Origin: Hylemonella gracilis | GTDB taxonomy: Bacteria > Pseudomonadota > Gammaproteobacteria > Burkholderiales > Burkholderiaceae_C | Assembly (NCBI RefSeq): GCF_004328645.1 | Contig: NZ_CP031395.1 | Span: forward strand, 2,567,501-2,631,500 | Reading direction: 5' to 3' | DNA length: 64,000 bases | In this document: piece by piece, positions 45,833 to 55,716 of the stretch | Numbering within the stretch: the first letter of the stretch is position 1 | Layout of the letters: each line of letters opens with the position of its first letter | Position numbers and translations under genes: made by a program | Notes under the pieces: model-generated | What the model was told of the DNA's origin: nothing | The model's database searches: none | The model's input: only the letters and a program-made list of their open reading frames with translations

Positions 45833-46663
45833 ATGTACACCGACTCCCATTGCCACCTGAACTTTCCCGAATTGCGTTCGGACCTGCCTGGCATCCGCGC
45901 CGCCATGCGGGCGGCGGGCGTGGAACGGGCCTTGTGCATCTGCACCCGGCTGGAAGAGTTCGACGCCGTCCATGGCCTGGCGCTGGACCATGCGGACCCG
46001 GTCGAGGGCCCGGTCTTCTGGTCCACCGTGGGCGTCCATCCAGACGAGGAAGGCGTGGCCGAGCCCACGCTGGATGACCTGCTGAGCCGGGGCCGTTTGC
46101 CGCGTGTCATCGGCATTGGCGAAACCGGGCTGGACTATTACCAGATGGAAGAGCGCAAGGGCGGGCGCACGGTGGCCGACATGGAATGGCAGCGCCAGCG
46201 TTTCCGCACCCACATCCGGGCGGCCCAGGCCTTGCGCAAACCCCTGGTCATTCACACCCGCGAGGCCTCGGCCGACACCCTGGGCATTCTGAAGGAGGAG
46301 GGCGAGGACGCCTCCCCCGGCAGCGCGGGTGGCGTTTTCCACTGCTTCACCGAGACCGCCGAGGTGGCCCGGGCCGGCCTGGACCTGGGTTTCTACATCT
46401 CGTTTTCCGGCATCCTGACCTTCAAGAAGTCCGAGGAACTGCGGGAGGTTGCCCGCTTCGTGCCCCTGGACCGGATGCTGATCGAGACCGACAGCCCCTA
46501 CCTGGCGCCCGTGCCATACCGGGGCAAGACCAACAACCCATCCTACGTGATCCACGTGGCCCGGCAGATCGCCGAGCTGCGCGGCATCAAGCCGGAGGAT
46601 GTCGCCGAGATCAGCAGCCGCAATTTCGAGCGCCTGTTCAGCGGCTGTCTGGCGCCGGCCTGA
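45833..46663 (+). CDS. tatD: TatD family 3'-5' exonuclease/metal-dependent hydrolase
   Basis: This is a TIM-barrel nuclease acting on single-stranded DNA or RNA. The product starts MYTDSHCHL from ATG 45833 (an upstream GTG at 45821 would add four residues) and has the metal ligands HCH, GIGETGLDYY, HTRE, FHCFTE and the Asp of ETDSPYLAP. The length of 276 residues is normal. It follows holB by 29 bases; no pilZ gene lies between them. Confidence 0.92.
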   Translation: MYTDSHCHLNFPELRSDLPGIRAAMRAAGVERALCICTRLEEFDAVHGLALDHADPVEGPVFWSTVGVHPDEEGVAEPTLDDLLSRGRLPRVIGIGETGLDYYQMEERKGGRTVADMEWQRQRFRTHIRAAQALRKPLVIHTREASADTLGILKEEGEDASPGSAGGVFHCFTETAEVARAGLDLGFYISFSGILTFKKSEELREVARFVPLDRMLIETDSPYLAPVPYRGKTNNPSYVIHVARQIAELRGIKPEDVAEISSRNFERLFSGCLAPA

Positions 46664-46774
46664 GCGCCTAATCCTCAGCCGACTTGGCGAACGGGGCTCG
46701 GGAACTGCCTTGCCTTGGCAGTGTTTCACGCATCGAAGGCAGTGCTTGAGCCATCGTGAGATCTGGCGTTTAAA

Positions 46775-46797
46775 TCTTTGATCTCAAAGAGTTTTTT
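46775..46797 (+). terminator. Weak intrinsic terminator downstream of tatD
   Basis: TCTTTG-ATCT-CAAAGA forms a 6-pair AU-rich stem followed by G and six T (46792-46797). It is the only terminator-like element after the mltG-tmk-holB-tatD block. A further stem ACTGCC/GGCAGT at 46704-46722 precedes it and has no T-run. Confidence 0.45.
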
Positions 46798-46837
46798 GCC
46801 CGCCCGGTGGCGCTTTCAGGTCGATGACACGGTTTCA

Positions 46838-46866
46838 TTTACTTAATACGATGTGTATTATGTAAA
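46838..46866. promoter_or_regulatory. AT-rich operator-like inverted repeat upstream of hsp20
   Basis: TTTACTTAATAC (46838-46849) and GTATTATGTAAA (46855-46866) are inverted repeats matching at 11 of 12 positions around a 5-base centre. It is the most AT-rich patch in the region. It contains TATTAT, which could also serve as a -10 box. It is unlike the FNR-type boxes nearby and fits a dimeric repressor or activator site; the cognate protein is unknown. Together with the FNR-type box and the tatD terminator it accounts for the 411-base gap 46664-47074. Confidence 0.55.
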
Positions 46867-46969
46867 GTATCAAAGAGAGCCGGAAAGGTGCAGACCGGGC
46901 AAGCAAGCATCCGTTTGAAACAGGTTCCCCTACCGTTGCTGTTCAAAAGTGCACCGTCTTGAACTGCAT

Positions 46970-47018
46970 TTGAGAAAAGTCAACGACGGACATGTCGTCG
47001 GTGCCTACAGTTTTCCAT
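46970..47018 (+). promoter_or_regulatory. FNR-type promoter of the hsp20-ABC exporter operon
   Basis: TTGAG-AAAA-GTCAA (46970-46983) matches the FNR/ANR consensus TTGAT-N4-ATCAA at 8 of 10 positions. A -10-like TACAGT lies at 47006-47011. This predicts a start near 47018 with the box centred at -41.5, the classic class II activator position. hsp20 begins at 47075. Confidence 0.6.
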
Positions 47019-47074
47019 GTGCCGCTGCGATTGCCGCAGCCCGTTCTCCGATCCACTTTTGTGAGGAAATCGCC

Positions 47075-47503
47075 ATGGGTACCCTGAGACTTCTTGATCC
47101 TGCGTTTGGGGACAACTTTGAAACCGCCATTCGCCGCTTCTTTTCTCCCGCCATGTTCGAGCCGGAACTGGCGCCATTGAAGATGCGCATTGACGTGAGC
47201 GAGAACAATGCGGCCTACACCGTCAAGGCCGACATCCCCGGCGTGAAGAAGGAAGACATCCATGTGCGCGTCGAAGGCAATCTGGTGCAGATCGACGCTG
47301 AAACCCAATCCGACAAGGAAACCCGCGGCGATGGCGACAAGGTGCTGCGCAGCGAGCGGTACTACGGCAGCCTTTCCCGCAGTTTCAGTCTTGGGCAGGA
47401 CGTGGACGCAGCCAAGGTGCAGGCGACGTATGCCGATGGCGTCTTGACGCTGGATCTGCCGAAAAAGGCATCTGCGCCATCGTCGAAGATCCGCGTTCAG
47501 TGA
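47075..47503 (+). CDS. Hsp20/alpha-crystallin small heat shock protein
   Basis: This is an ATP-independent holdase chaperone. The 142-residue product from ATG 47075 (GAGGA 7 bases upstream) has the alpha-crystallin domain from about residue 38: [66 protein letters not shown]. The C-terminus is short and ends SSKIRVQ, carrying the I-x-V anchor as IRV. The gene is first in an operon: its stop overlaps the GTG of the ABC ATPase by 4 bases (GTGA), an unusual coupling for a chaperone. Confidence 0.92.
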   Translation: MGTLRLLDPAFGDNFETAIRRFFSPAMFEPELAPLKMRIDVSENNAAYTVKADIPGVKKEDIHVRVEGNLVQIDAETQSDKETRGDGDKVLRSERYYGSLSRSFSLGQDVDAAKVQATYADGVLTLDLPKKASAPSSKIRVQ

Positions 47504-48240
47504 TCGAGGGTGACGGACCACGGGCAGCAGGAACCAACCGCCCAATTCTGCATGCTCGCGCGCTTACCAAGACCTATGGCGGCGGTGAGACCGCCGTCCA
47601 GGCCCTCAAGTCGGTTGATCTGGAGGTGCGCGAGGGTGAATTCATCGTGCTTCTGGGGGCTTCAGGCAGTGGCAAGTCAACGCTGTTGAACATCCTGGGC
47701 GGGCTGGATCTTCCAAGCTCCGGAGAGATCGAATTCCTTGGTGAGCGCCTGGATGGTGCGAGCGATGAGAGGCTGACGCGATACCGGCGCGAGCACGTCG
47801 GGTTCATCTTCCAGTTCTACAACCTGATTCCCAGCCTCACGGTGGCTGAAAACGTGGCGCTGGTCACCGACATCTCGCGCGATCCCATGCCGATCGATGA
47901 AGCGCTCGCACTCGTCGCGCTGACGCCCCGGCGCAACCACTTCCCTTCCCAGCTGTCGGGCGGCGAGCAGCAACGCGTGGCGATCGCGCGCGCCATCGCC
48001 AAGAAACCCCAGTTGTTGCTGTGTGACGAGCCCACTGGAGCGCTGGACTACGCAACCGGGAAACTGGTGCTCGAGGTCATCGCCCGCATCAATGCCGACC
48101 TGGGGACGACCGCCATCGTCATCACGCACAACGCAGCGATTGGCGGCATGGCGGATCGCGTGGTTCGCCTCGCCGATGGGCGCATTGCCAGCGTCGAGGC
48201 GCCGGCGCGTCGCCTGACGCCGGCTGAACTGTCCTGGTGA
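47500..48240 (+). CDS. ABC transporter ATP-binding protein (MacB/LolD family)
   Basis: This is the ATPase of a MacB-type transporter. The 246-residue product has Walker [10 protein letters not shown] (about residue 54), Q-loop [14 protein letters not shown], signature [15 protein letters not shown], Walker [13 protein letters not shown] and switch VITHN. It pairs with the adjacent FtsX-type permease and the HlyD-type adaptor. The GTG start overlaps the hsp20 stop, and its own stop overlaps the permease start. Confidence 0.93.
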   Translation: MIEGDGPRAAGTNRPILHARALTKTYGGGETAVQALKSVDLEVREGEFIVLLGASGSGKSTLLNILGGLDLPSSGEIEFLGERLDGASDERLTRYRREHVGFIFQFYNLIPSLTVAENVALVTDISRDPMPIDEALALVALTPRRNHFPSQLSGGEQQRVAIARAIAKKPQLLLCDEPTGALDYATGKLVLEVIARINADLGTTAIVITHNAAIGGMADRVVRLADGRIASVEAPARRLTPAELSW

Positions 48241-50606
48241 TGATGAAAGCCCTGGACCGCAAAATCCTGCGCGACCTTCGCCTGCTCTGGAGCCAGGCCT
48301 TGACCATCGCGCTTGTGGTGGCCTGCGGTATCGGTGGCTTCCTTGCCATGCTGTCCGCCGTGGACTCGCTGGCGGGAGCGCGCGACGATTTCTACAGCGC
48401 AGACCGCTTCGGCGACGTCTTCGCGACCGTGCGGCGCGCACCCGCATCCGTGGCAGCGCGCCTGGTGGAGTTGCCCGGCGTGATCGACGTGCAAACCACG
48501 GTGGAGGCCATGGCGCGGGTGAGTGTGCCGGGCAGCATCGATCCGGTGATGGGCCAGTTGATCGGTCTGAATCCATTGGCCCTGCCCCGCCTGAATCGTG
48601 TCCTGCTGCGGTCCGGACGATGGGCCGAAGGCGGTGCGCGTAGCGGGGAACTGGAAGCGGTGGTGACCGAGAGTTTCGCGCAGGCGCACAAGCTCGGTCC
48701 GGGGGCGACCGTCAACGCCTTGGTCAACGGCAAGCAAAGGATGCTGCGCATCACGGGGACGGCGCTGTCTCCCGAGTACATCTTCGGCGGCATGATGGGC
48801 GTTCCCGATCTGCGCTCCTTCGGTGTCTTCTGGCTGGACCAGGCTGAGCTGGCCGCGGCCCTTGACATGACGGGGGCCTTCACCCGCGTCACGCTCAAAC
48901 TTGCGCCCGGAGCCTCACGTGCCACGGTGATCGACGCGGTCACGCGGCAGCTGGAACCACTCGGTGGTTCGCCGGCCCACGGGCGCGACGAACAGGCATC
49001 CCATGCCATGCTGGACAACGAAATCAGGGAGCAGCGGGTGCTTGGCACGGTGCTGCCCGCCATCTTTCTGGCGGTCGCCGGTTTCCTGCTCCACGTGGTG
49101 ACCGCGCGTCTCGTGGCGACCCAGCGAGAACAGATCGCCACGCTCAAGGCCCTCGGTTACGCCAACCGTGGCATTGCCCTGCACTACCTCAAGCTGGTCG
49201 CTCCCATGGTGCTCAGCGGGTATCTCCTGGGGCTGCTGCTCGGCGATTGGCTCGGTCAGGGGCTGACGCGACTCTATGCGGACTTCTTCCATTTCCCCAG
49301 CTTCGAGCATCGCATTCCCTTCAGTCTTGCCGCTGGCGCCTTGGCCATCGTTGCGCTGACAGCGGTTATGGGCACGCTCACGGCGATCGCCGCAACGGTG
49401 CGCCTCTCGCCCGCCGAGGCAATGCAGGCACCCGCGCCAGGCCGCTTTCGACGTGCGCTGCTGGAACGCCTGCCAGGGCTGCGCCCTACTCCCGCGTTCC
49501 GCATGATCGTGCGCAATATCGAGCGCAAGCCATTGCGCACGGCGGTCACCATCGGCGGCATTGCCGCCGCGGTCGCGATCGTGATCATGGGTAATTTCTT
49601 CCGCGACGCGATGGAGGTCATCATCCACACCCAGTTCAATCTGGCGATGCGGGGCGATCTCATTGTCTGGGCCAACGATCAGGTGGACGAAGGCGCGGCG
49701 CGAGAACTGGCCAGACTTCCCGGCGTGCTTCAGGTGGAAGCCGGCTACAGGGTTTCGGTCCGCTTCATCAACGGCGCGCGCAGCGAAAATGGCCTCGTCA
49801 ATGGGCTGGCCGCGATGCCGCAATTGCAACGCGTGGTGGATGTCGACAGGCGGGAGGCTTTCGCGGGCACACATGGCTTGCTGATGACGGACCGGCTGGC
49901 GGACAAGCTGGGCGTCAGGCCAGGCGACACCGTGACCTTGCAAGTGCGAGAAGGTCGGCGACAGGAGCGGCAAGTCATCGTCGAACGCACCGTGCGCGAC
50001 ATGATGGGGCTCAACAGCTACATGGAGCGCGAGGCGCTCCTGCGACTCCTGGGCGAAGGCCATGTCGCCAACAACTTCAGCCTTCGCGTTGAAAGCGGTG
50101 CGCTTCCGCATGTGCTGGAAACCACGCGCGACCTGCCGCGCATCGCGGGCGCATTCAGCAAGGCCACCCTGCTGCGCAACATGCGCGAAGTCAGCGCGCG
50201 CAACATTCTCATCATGAGCAGCATCCTGACGGTGTTCGCGACGGTGATCGCGGTGGGCGTGGTCTACAACAATGCGCGGATCGCCCTGTCCGAGCGCACG
50301 TGGGAGCTGGCGAGCCTGCGCGTTCTGGGTTTCACGCGCGCCGAAGTCTCCTTCATCCTGCTGGGAGAACTGGCGCTTGGCATTGCGCTCGCTTTGCCCC
50401 TGGGCATGGCGCTCGGCTCGGCGCTCACCCACACCATCGTGGAGTTGATGCGCTCCGACCAGTTCCTGTTTCCCGTGGAGATTCAGCCCCGCACCTACGC
50501 CTGGTCCGCCGTCGCGGTTGTCGCTGCGGGGGTTGCCAGCGCATTGGTCGTGCGGCGCCGGATCGACAGCCTGGACATGGTGGCCGCATTGAAAACGAGG
50601 GAGTGA
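48240..50606 (+). CDS. FtsX-like ABC transporter permease
   Basis: This is a 788-residue membrane protein with an N-terminal TM, a large extracytoplasmic domain (about residues 45-270), three TMs ending near 400 (first FtsX domain), another TM-periplasmic unit (about 425-690, starting RTAVTIGGIAAAVAIVIMG) and a final three-TM FtsX domain (NILIMSSILTVFATVIAVGVV onward). This duplicated FtsX layout is that of exporters or lipoprotein/peptide extruders driven mechanically by a MacB-type ATPase. The first of two adjacent ATG codons is chosen. The substrate is unknown. Confidence 0.88.
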   Translation: MMKALDRKILRDLRLLWSQALTIALVVACGIGGFLAMLSAVDSLAGARDDFYSADRFGDVFATVRRAPASVAARLVELPGVIDVQTTVEAMARVSVPGSIDPVMGQLIGLNPLALPRLNRVLLRSGRWAEGGARSGELEAVVTESFAQAHKLGPGATVNALVNGKQRMLRITGTALSPEYIFGGMMGVPDLRSFGVFWLDQAELAAALDMTGAFTRVTLKLAPGASRATVIDAVTRQLEPLGGSPAHGRDEQASHAMLDNEIREQRVLGTVLPAIFLAVAGFLLHVVTARLVATQREQIATLKALGYANRGIALHYLKLVAPMVLSGYLLGLLLGDWLGQGLTRLYADFFHFPSFEHRIPFSLAAGALAIVALTAVMGTLTAIAATVRLSPAEAMQAPAPGRFRRALLERLPGLRPTPAFRMIVRNIERKPLRTAVTIGGIAAAVAIVIMGNFFRDAMEVIIHTQFNLAMRGDLIVWANDQVDEGAARELARLPGVLQVEAGYRVSVRFINGARSENGLVNGLAAMPQLQRVVDVDRREAFAGTHGLLMTDRLADKLGVRPGDTVTLQVREGRRQERQVIVERTVRDMMGLNSYMEREALLRLLGEGHVANNFSLRVESGALPHVLETTRDLPRIAGAFSKATLLRNMREVSARNILIMSSILTVFATVIAVGVVYNNARIALSERTWELASLRVLGFTRAEVSFILLGELALGIALALPLGMALGSALTHTIVELMRSDQFLFPVEIQPRTYAWSAVAVVAAGVASALVVRRRIDSLDMVAALKTRE

Positions 50607-50611
50607 CATCC

Positions 50612-51805
50612 ATGAAAAATTCTGCAATCGCGCTGTACGCCACCGCCGGCATTGTCACCGTCGCCGCGCTGGGCTGGGCCTTCTCTGCGCAACCTCTGGA
50701 GGTAGAAGTTGCCGCGGTGGATCGGGGCCATTTCGAGCGTGCCATCGAAGAAGACGGTTGGACGCGTCTCCAGGACCGGTATGTCGTGTCGTCGCCAGTC
50801 GCGGCCCGTCTTTCACGCATGGGGTTGCGGGAAGGTGATCGGGTACAGGCCGGCGATGCCGTGGCGGTGCTGACGCCGGTGATGCCGTCCCTTTTCGACG
50901 AACGAAGCCAACGCGAGGCCACCGCGCGTTTCAAGGCCGCGCAAGCGGCCGTGAGCGCGGCCAGTGCGCAGGTGGAGCATGCGAAGGTGATGGAGAACGA
51001 AGCACGCATCGAGCTGCAGCGCACCGAGCAGATCACGCGGGGTGGGTTTGCTTCCCCATCCCATCTGGACAGCGCGCGACTGGCCCTTGAAGCATCGACG
51101 CGTGAGCTCGAAGCGGCGCTGGCCGCGCGTGAAGTGGCCGTGCAGGAGCGCGAGCAGGCGCAGGCATCACTTCAGCCCGTGGATGACCGCATGGTGGCGG
51201 GCCGCCCCCTTGCCGTGCGGGCGCCTGTTTCCGGCGTGGTGTTGCGCGTGCCGATCCAGAGCGAAACCACGGTCGCGCCCGGCGCCGCGCTGCTGGAAAT
51301 CGGCGATCTACGGCGGATGGAGGTGGTCGCCCAGTTGCTCACGGCGGATGCGGTTCAGGCGAAACCAGGGACCCGTGTGTCGATCGAACGCTGGGGAGGT
51401 CCCCCGCTCGAGGGGCGGGTGCGCCGCGTCGAACCGGCCGCTTTCACCAAGGTGTCTGCCCTGGGCATCGAGGAGCAGCGCGTCAATGTGCTTGTCGACA
51501 TCAGGTCACCGCCCAGTGAATGGCTTGCCATGGGTGATGGATTTCGCGTGAGCGTGCGCGTGATCACCGCCAGCACTGACGATGCAGTCATCGTTCCGGT
51601 TGGCGCCCTCTTCCCACTGGGTTCTGGCGGCATGGCCGTCTATGTGCTGGACGGGCGTCATGCCCGCCTTCAGCCGGTGGACATCGTGGCTCGCAATGGC
51701 AATGTGGGCTGGGTCCGAAGCGGCCTGAACCCGGGAGCGCAGGTCTTGGTCTACCCGCCGCCGGGTGTCACGGACGGCGCCCGGGTCGCGGTCCGGCGTC
51801 CTTAG
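50612..51805 (+). CDS. HlyD-family periplasmic adaptor subunit
   Basis: This is the membrane fusion protein of the exporter. The 397-residue product from ATG 50612 has an N-terminal TM/signal anchor (AIALYATAGIVTVAALGWAF), a split lipoyl domain (VVSSPVAARLSRMGLREGDR, then LAVRAPVSGVVLRVPI), an alpha-hairpin coiled coil between them (about residues 95-190, rich in Ala/Glu/Arg) and a C-terminal beta-barrel. It lies 5 bases after the permease and closes the hsp20-ABC-FtsX-adaptor unit. No outer-membrane TolC-type gene is adjacent. Confidence 0.88.
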   Translation: MKNSAIALYATAGIVTVAALGWAFSAQPLEVEVAAVDRGHFERAIEEDGWTRLQDRYVVSSPVAARLSRMGLREGDRVQAGDAVAVLTPVMPSLFDERSQREATARFKAAQAAVSAASAQVEHAKVMENEARIELQRTEQITRGGFASPSHLDSARLALEASTRELEAALAAREVAVQEREQAQASLQPVDDRMVAGRPLAVRAPVSGVVLRVPIQSETTVAPGAALLEIGDLRRMEVVAQLLTADAVQAKPGTRVSIERWGGPPLEGRVRRVEPAAFTKVSALGIEEQRVNVLVDIRSPPSEWLAMGDGFRVSVRVITASTDDAVIVPVGALFPLGSGGMAVYVLDGRHARLQPVDIVARNGNVGWVRSGLNPGAQVLVYPPPGVTDGARVAVRRP

Positions 51806-51873
51806 GCCGCATCAGAAAGGCGCATGACTTCTGGCGCATCCGGTGATCGACAGCGTGGGTTCGACGCGTATCC

Positions 51874-51922
51874 TTGATGTTTGTCAAAGTCCCTCGGCCA
51901 TGGCGGGTACACCATGGCATGA
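51874..51922 (+). promoter_or_regulatory. FNR-type promoter of the arginine deiminase operon
   Basis: TTGAT-GTTT-GTCAA (51874-51887) matches the FNR/ANR consensus at 9 of 10 positions, the best box in the window. A weak -10-like TACACC is at 51908-51913, giving a start near 51920 and a box centre near -40. The first gene, with a strong AGGAGGT, begins at 51985. ANR control of arcDABC is well known in Pseudomonas. Confidence 0.75.
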
Positions 51923-51984
51923 GGCGCCGCGCAATCCCTCCGCCACCCCGAGGCGGGGTGCCGGTGTCACAGGAGGTACACATC

Positions 51985-53436
51985 ATGGAAAGTCAGGCGA
52001 ATTCGTCCCGGAGTCCGGCATCCTTGCACAGCGTCCAAGACCGATTCCCCACCGCATACACCATCCTCTTCGTGCTGATCATCCTGATGGCCGCGCTGAC
52101 CTGGGTATTGCCGGCAGGCCAGTACCAACGTGTTGCCAACGAGGCCCTGGGCAAGGATGCCCCGGTGCCGGGGACCTACCAGGCCGTGGCGCCTACTCAA
52201 CAAGGCGTGGTTGACGTGCTGATGGCCCCCATCTCAGGCTTCTACAACCAGAGCTCGGGCATGGCGAATGCCATCGACGTTTCCCTCTTCGTGCTCATCA
52301 TCGGCGGATTCCTGGGCGTGGTGAATGCCACGGGCGCCATCAACACCGGCATCGAACGCGTGATGCAGCGGATGAAGGGCCGTGAAAAATGGATGATCCC
52401 GGTCTTGATGCTGTTGTTTGCCGCGGGTGGCACGACTTATGGCATGGCGGAGGAAACGCTGGCGTTCTACGTGCTGCTGTTGCCGCTGATGATCGCGGTG
52501 GGCTACGACGCGCTGACGGGCGTGGCGGTGATCATGGTGGGCGCGGGCATCGGGGTGCTGGGCTCCACCATCAACCCGTTCTCGACGGCCATCGCGTCCA
52601 ACGCGGCCGGCATTCCGTTCACGCAAGGCATGGTCCTGCGGCTGGTCATTCTGGCGTTGGGATGGCTGATCTGCGTGGTCTACGTGATGCGCTACGCCGA
52701 GCGTGTCCGCAAGGATCCGTCGGCCTCGCTGGTGGCCGATCTCAAGGCAACCAATGAGGCCCATTTCCTGCGCCATCGCGAGAGCCACAAAGACGCGGTG
52801 CTGACCGGACGACAGATGCTCATCCTGCTCATGTTCGGGGCTACCTTTGCCGCCATGGTCTGGGGCGTGGCGCTGCGAGGTTGGTGGATGGCCGAGATGT
52901 CCGCCCTCTTCCTGGCATCGGCCATAGCCATCGGGCTGGTGGACTGGATGGGTGAGAAGCCCTTCACCACCGCATTCGTGGACGGTTCCCGCGAGCTGCT
53001 GGGCGTGGCCTTGGTGATCGGCCTGGCGCGTGGCATCGTGGTCATCATGGACCAGGGCAAGATCACGGACACGATCCTGCACGCCTTCGAGGGTTGGATC
53101 GGTGGCATGCCGGACATCGCTTTCGTGAATGCGCTGTTCGCCACCGAAGGCCTGCTCAGTCTGCTGGTGCCGTCCACCTCGGGCCTGGCGGTCCTGAGCA
53201 TGCCCATTCTCGCGCCGCTGTCGGATTTCGCCGGCGTTTCCCGGCACCTCGCCGTGACGGCGTTCCAGACCGCGATCGGCATCACCAACCTGGTCACGCC
53301 CACGTATGCCGTGGTGGTGGGTGCCTTGGCCATCGGGCGCGTGCCCTACCACCGCTGGCTGCGCTTCATCTGGCCGCTCATGCTGCTGCTGACCTTGCTC
53401 AGCATGGCGTCGCTGAGCGTGGCGGTCCTGCTGTGA
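51985..53436 (+). CDS. arcD: YfcC-family basic amino acid antiporter (ArcD-type, arginine/ornithine)
   Basis: This is an inner-membrane antiporter of about 12 TM segments that would exchange external arginine for ornithine. The 483-residue product from ATG 51985 has AGGAGGT 7 bases upstream. It belongs to the YfcC/C4-dicarboxylate-like family rather than to the APC family of classical Arc[96 protein letters not shown]. The substrate is assigned from its place in front of arcA-arcB-arcC. Confidence 0.85.
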   Translation: MESQANSSRSPASLHSVQDRFPTAYTILFVLIILMAALTWVLPAGQYQRVANEALGKDAPVPGTYQAVAPTQQGVVDVLMAPISGFYNQSSGMANAIDVSLFVLIIGGFLGVVNATGAINTGIERVMQRMKGREKWMIPVLMLLFAAGGTTYGMAEETLAFYVLLLPLMIAVGYDALTGVAVIMVGAGIGVLGSTINPFSTAIASNAAGIPFTQGMVLRLVILALGWLICVVYVMRYAERVRKDPSASLVADLKATNEAHFLRHRESHKDAVLTGRQMLILLMFGATFAAMVWGVALRGWWMAEMSALFLASAIAIGLVDWMGEKPFTTAFVDGSRELLGVALVIGLARGIVVIMDQGKITDTILHAFEGWIGGMPDIAFVNALFATEGLLSLLVPSTSGLAVLSMPILAPLSDFAGVSRHLAVTAFQTAIGITNLVTPTYAVVVGALAIGRVPYHRWLRFIWPLMLLLTLLSMASLSVAVLL

Positions 53437-53438
53437 GC

Positions 53439-54680
53439 ATGTCCCGGATGCCCGCAGACCATTCGGTCCGCCTTGGGGTGCACTCCGAGGTCGGAAAGCT
53501 GAGGCGCGTGCTGGTGGGTTCACCTGGGCTCGCCCACGAACGCCTCACTCCGGCCAACTGCGACAGCATGCTGTTTGACGACGTGTTCTGGGTTGAACAG
53601 GCGCGCACCGATCATTTCGACTTCGTCTCGAAGCTGCAGGATCGCGGTGTCGAGGTGCTCGAGATGGGCCAGTTGCTCGGCGAGACCCTGGCCCTGCCGG
53701 TCGCGCGTGACTGGGTTCTGCAGCGCAAGGTCACGCCTGACCACGTGGGCGTGGGCATGCTGGATGAGCTCAAAGGTTGGCTGTGGGAACTGCCTGCCGA
53801 AGCGCTGGCGCGCTACCTCGTCGGTGGCGTTGCGGTGCACGAGCTGCCGTTCAAGCCGCATGGCATGTTCGGCTCCTACCTGGGGCCCGATGGCTTCGTG
53901 CTGCCTCCCCTGCCCAACCTGATGTTCACCCGCGATACCAGTGCCTGGATCTATGGTGGCGTCACCCTCAACCCGATGCACTGGCCCGCCCGCCGGCAGG
54001 AGACGCTGCTGACCGCGGCTGTCTACCGTTTTCATCCCCTATTCGCGCAAGCCGGATTTCCCATCTGGTGGGGTGACCCCGACGTGGACCATGGGCCGGC
54101 CACGCTGGAGGGGGGAGACATCATGCCCATCGGCAACGGCGTGGTGCTGGTCGGCATGGGCGAGCGCAGCACCCCGCAGGCGGTCGGGCAACTGGCGCGG
54201 GCCTTGTTTGCCGCTGGCGCGGCGCAGCGCGTCGTCGCCTGCCAGATGCCGCCGTCGCGCGCGACCATGCACCTGGATACGGTGTTTTCTTTCTGCGATC
54301 GCGATACCGTGACGAGTTTCGTGGAAGCGGCGGCGCAGATCGCCTGCCACAGCCTGTACCCCAACGACCAGGGTGGCGTCGAATACCGGCGCGAGAAGCA
54401 GCCGCTATTCGACGTGGTGGCGCAGTGCCTGGGACTGAAGCAACTGCGCGTCATCCCGACCGGTGGCGACGGGTATGAACAGGCGCGCGAGCAGTGGGAT
54501 GACGGCAACAACGTGGTTGCCATCGAACCCGGCGTGGTCATCGGTTACGACCGGAACACCCATACCAACACCTTGCTGCGCAAGGCCGGCATCGAGGTCA
54601 TCACCATCCGCGGCGGAGAACTCGGACGGGGCCGGGGCGGTGCGCATTGCATGACTTGCCCGCTGTGGCGCGACGCCTGA
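53439..54680 (+). CDS. arcA: Arginine deiminase
   Basis: ArcA hydrolyses arginine to citrulline and ammonia, the first step of the ADI pathway. The 413-residue product keeps the deiminase catalytic set: [32 protein letters not shown], the active-site His in [10 protein letters not shown] and nucleophile Cys in [10 protein letters not shown] (about C404). The chosen start is ATG 53439; a GTG at 53433 overlapping the arcD stop is possible. It is followed by arcB after 33 bases. Confidence 0.96.
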   Translation: MSRMPADHSVRLGVHSEVGKLRRVLVGSPGLAHERLTPANCDSMLFDDVFWVEQARTDHFDFVSKLQDRGVEVLEMGQLLGETLALPVARDWVLQRKVTPDHVGVGMLDELKGWLWELPAEALARYLVGGVAVHELPFKPHGMFGSYLGPDGFVLPPLPNLMFTRDTSAWIYGGVTLNPMHWPARRQETLLTAAVYRFHPLFAQAGFPIWWGDPDVDHGPATLEGGDIMPIGNGVVLVGMGERSTPQAVGQLARALFAAGAAQRVVACQMPPSRATMHLDTVFSFCDRDTVTSFVEAAAQIACHSLYPNDQGGVEYRREKQPLFDVVAQCLGLKQLRVIPTGGDGYEQAREQWDDGNNVVAIEPGVVIGYDRNTHTNTLLRKAGIEVITIRGGELGRGRGGAHCMTCPLWRDA

Positions 54681-54713
54681 TGCGCCCCAAGCGCCGATCC
54701 AGAAGGAAGAACC

Positions 54714-55715
54714 ATGGCATACAACCTGCGCAACCGCAGTTTTCTGTCCCTGCGGGACTATTCGGCTGGCGAGATCGGCTTCCTGCTCAAGCTCGCCGCC
54801 GATTTGAAATCCGCCAAGTACGCGGGCACCGAACAGCCGATGTTGCGCGGCAAGGAGATCGCCCTGATCTTCGAAAAAGACTCGACCCGCACCCGTGTCG
54901 GCTTCGAGGTGGCGGCACACGACCAGGGCGCCACGGTCACCTACCTCGGTCCGTCGGGCAGCCACATCGGCCACAAGGAGTCGATCAAGGACACCGCCCG
55001 CGTGTTGGGTCGTGTGTACGACGCGATCGAGTACCGGGGCTTTGGCCAGGCCGTGGTCGAGACGCTGGCGAAATGGTCCGGCGTGCCGGTCTACAACGGG
55101 CTCACCGATCAATTCCATCCGACACAGGTCCTGGCCGATCTGCTGACCATGCGTGAGCATTGCGAGAAACCCTTGCGCGAGATCGCCTTCTGCTTTCTTG
55201 GCGACACAGGCAACAACATGGGGACGTCGCTGCTGATCGGAGCCGCCAAGCTGGGCATGGATGTGCGCCTGTGCGGGCCGCAGTCCTTGTGGCCGGACCC
55301 GGCCTTGCGCGAGGAGGCACAGATGCTAGCGCAGGAGAGTGGTGCCCGCATCCTGCTGACCGAGGAACTGGCGGCCGGCGTGAAAAACTGCGACTTTCTG
55401 TACACCGATGTCTGGGTGTCGATGGGGGAGCCCGAGGCCGTCTGGGCCGAGCGCATCCAGCAACTGCTGCCCTACCAGGTCAACGCGCAGACGATGACCC
55501 TGACCGCCAATCCACGCGCGCGTTTCATGCATTGCCTTCCGGCCTTTCATGACACCGAGACGGAGGTGGCCGCGCGCATCGCCAAGCTCCATGGCATCAC
55601 CGCCATGGAGGTCACGGACGATGTGTTCGAAAGTCCGGCGTCGATCGTGTTCGATCAGGCCGAAAACCGCCTGCATACGATCAAGGCCGTTCTCGTGGCC
55701 ACCCTCGGGGACTGA
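54714..55715 (+). CDS. arcB: Ornithine carbamoyltransferase, catabolic
   Basis: ArcB phosphorolyses citrulline to ornithine and carbamoyl phosphate. The 333-residue product has the carbamoyl-phosphate motif EKDSTRTR (about residue 56), the [16 protein letters not shown] block, the ornithine loop [10 protein letters not shown] and the catalytic [10 protein letters not shown]. Its place between arcA and arcC marks it as the catabolic enzyme, although sequence alone does not separate ArcB from ArgF. arcC starts one base after its stop. Confidence 0.94.
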   Translation: MAYNLRNRSFLSLRDYSAGEIGFLLKLAADLKSAKYAGTEQPMLRGKEIALIFEKDSTRTRVGFEVAAHDQGATVTYLGPSGSHIGHKESIKDTARVLGRVYDAIEYRGFGQAVVETLAKWSGVPVYNGLTDQFHPTQVLADLLTMREHCEKPLREIAFCFLGDTGNNMGTSLLIGAAKLGMDVRLCGPQSLWPDPALREEAQMLAQESGARILLTEELAAGVKNCDFLYTDVWVSMGEPEAVWAERIQQLLPYQVNAQTMTLTANPRARFMHCLPAFHDTETEVAARIAKLHGITAMEVTDDVFESPASIVFDQAENRLHTIKAVLVATLGD

Positions 55716-55716
55716 G

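Noticed and set aside
48915..50627. Minus-strand frame of 570 codons opposite the FtsX permease
   Set aside because: It is a shadow frame; composition is that of reversed coding DNA.
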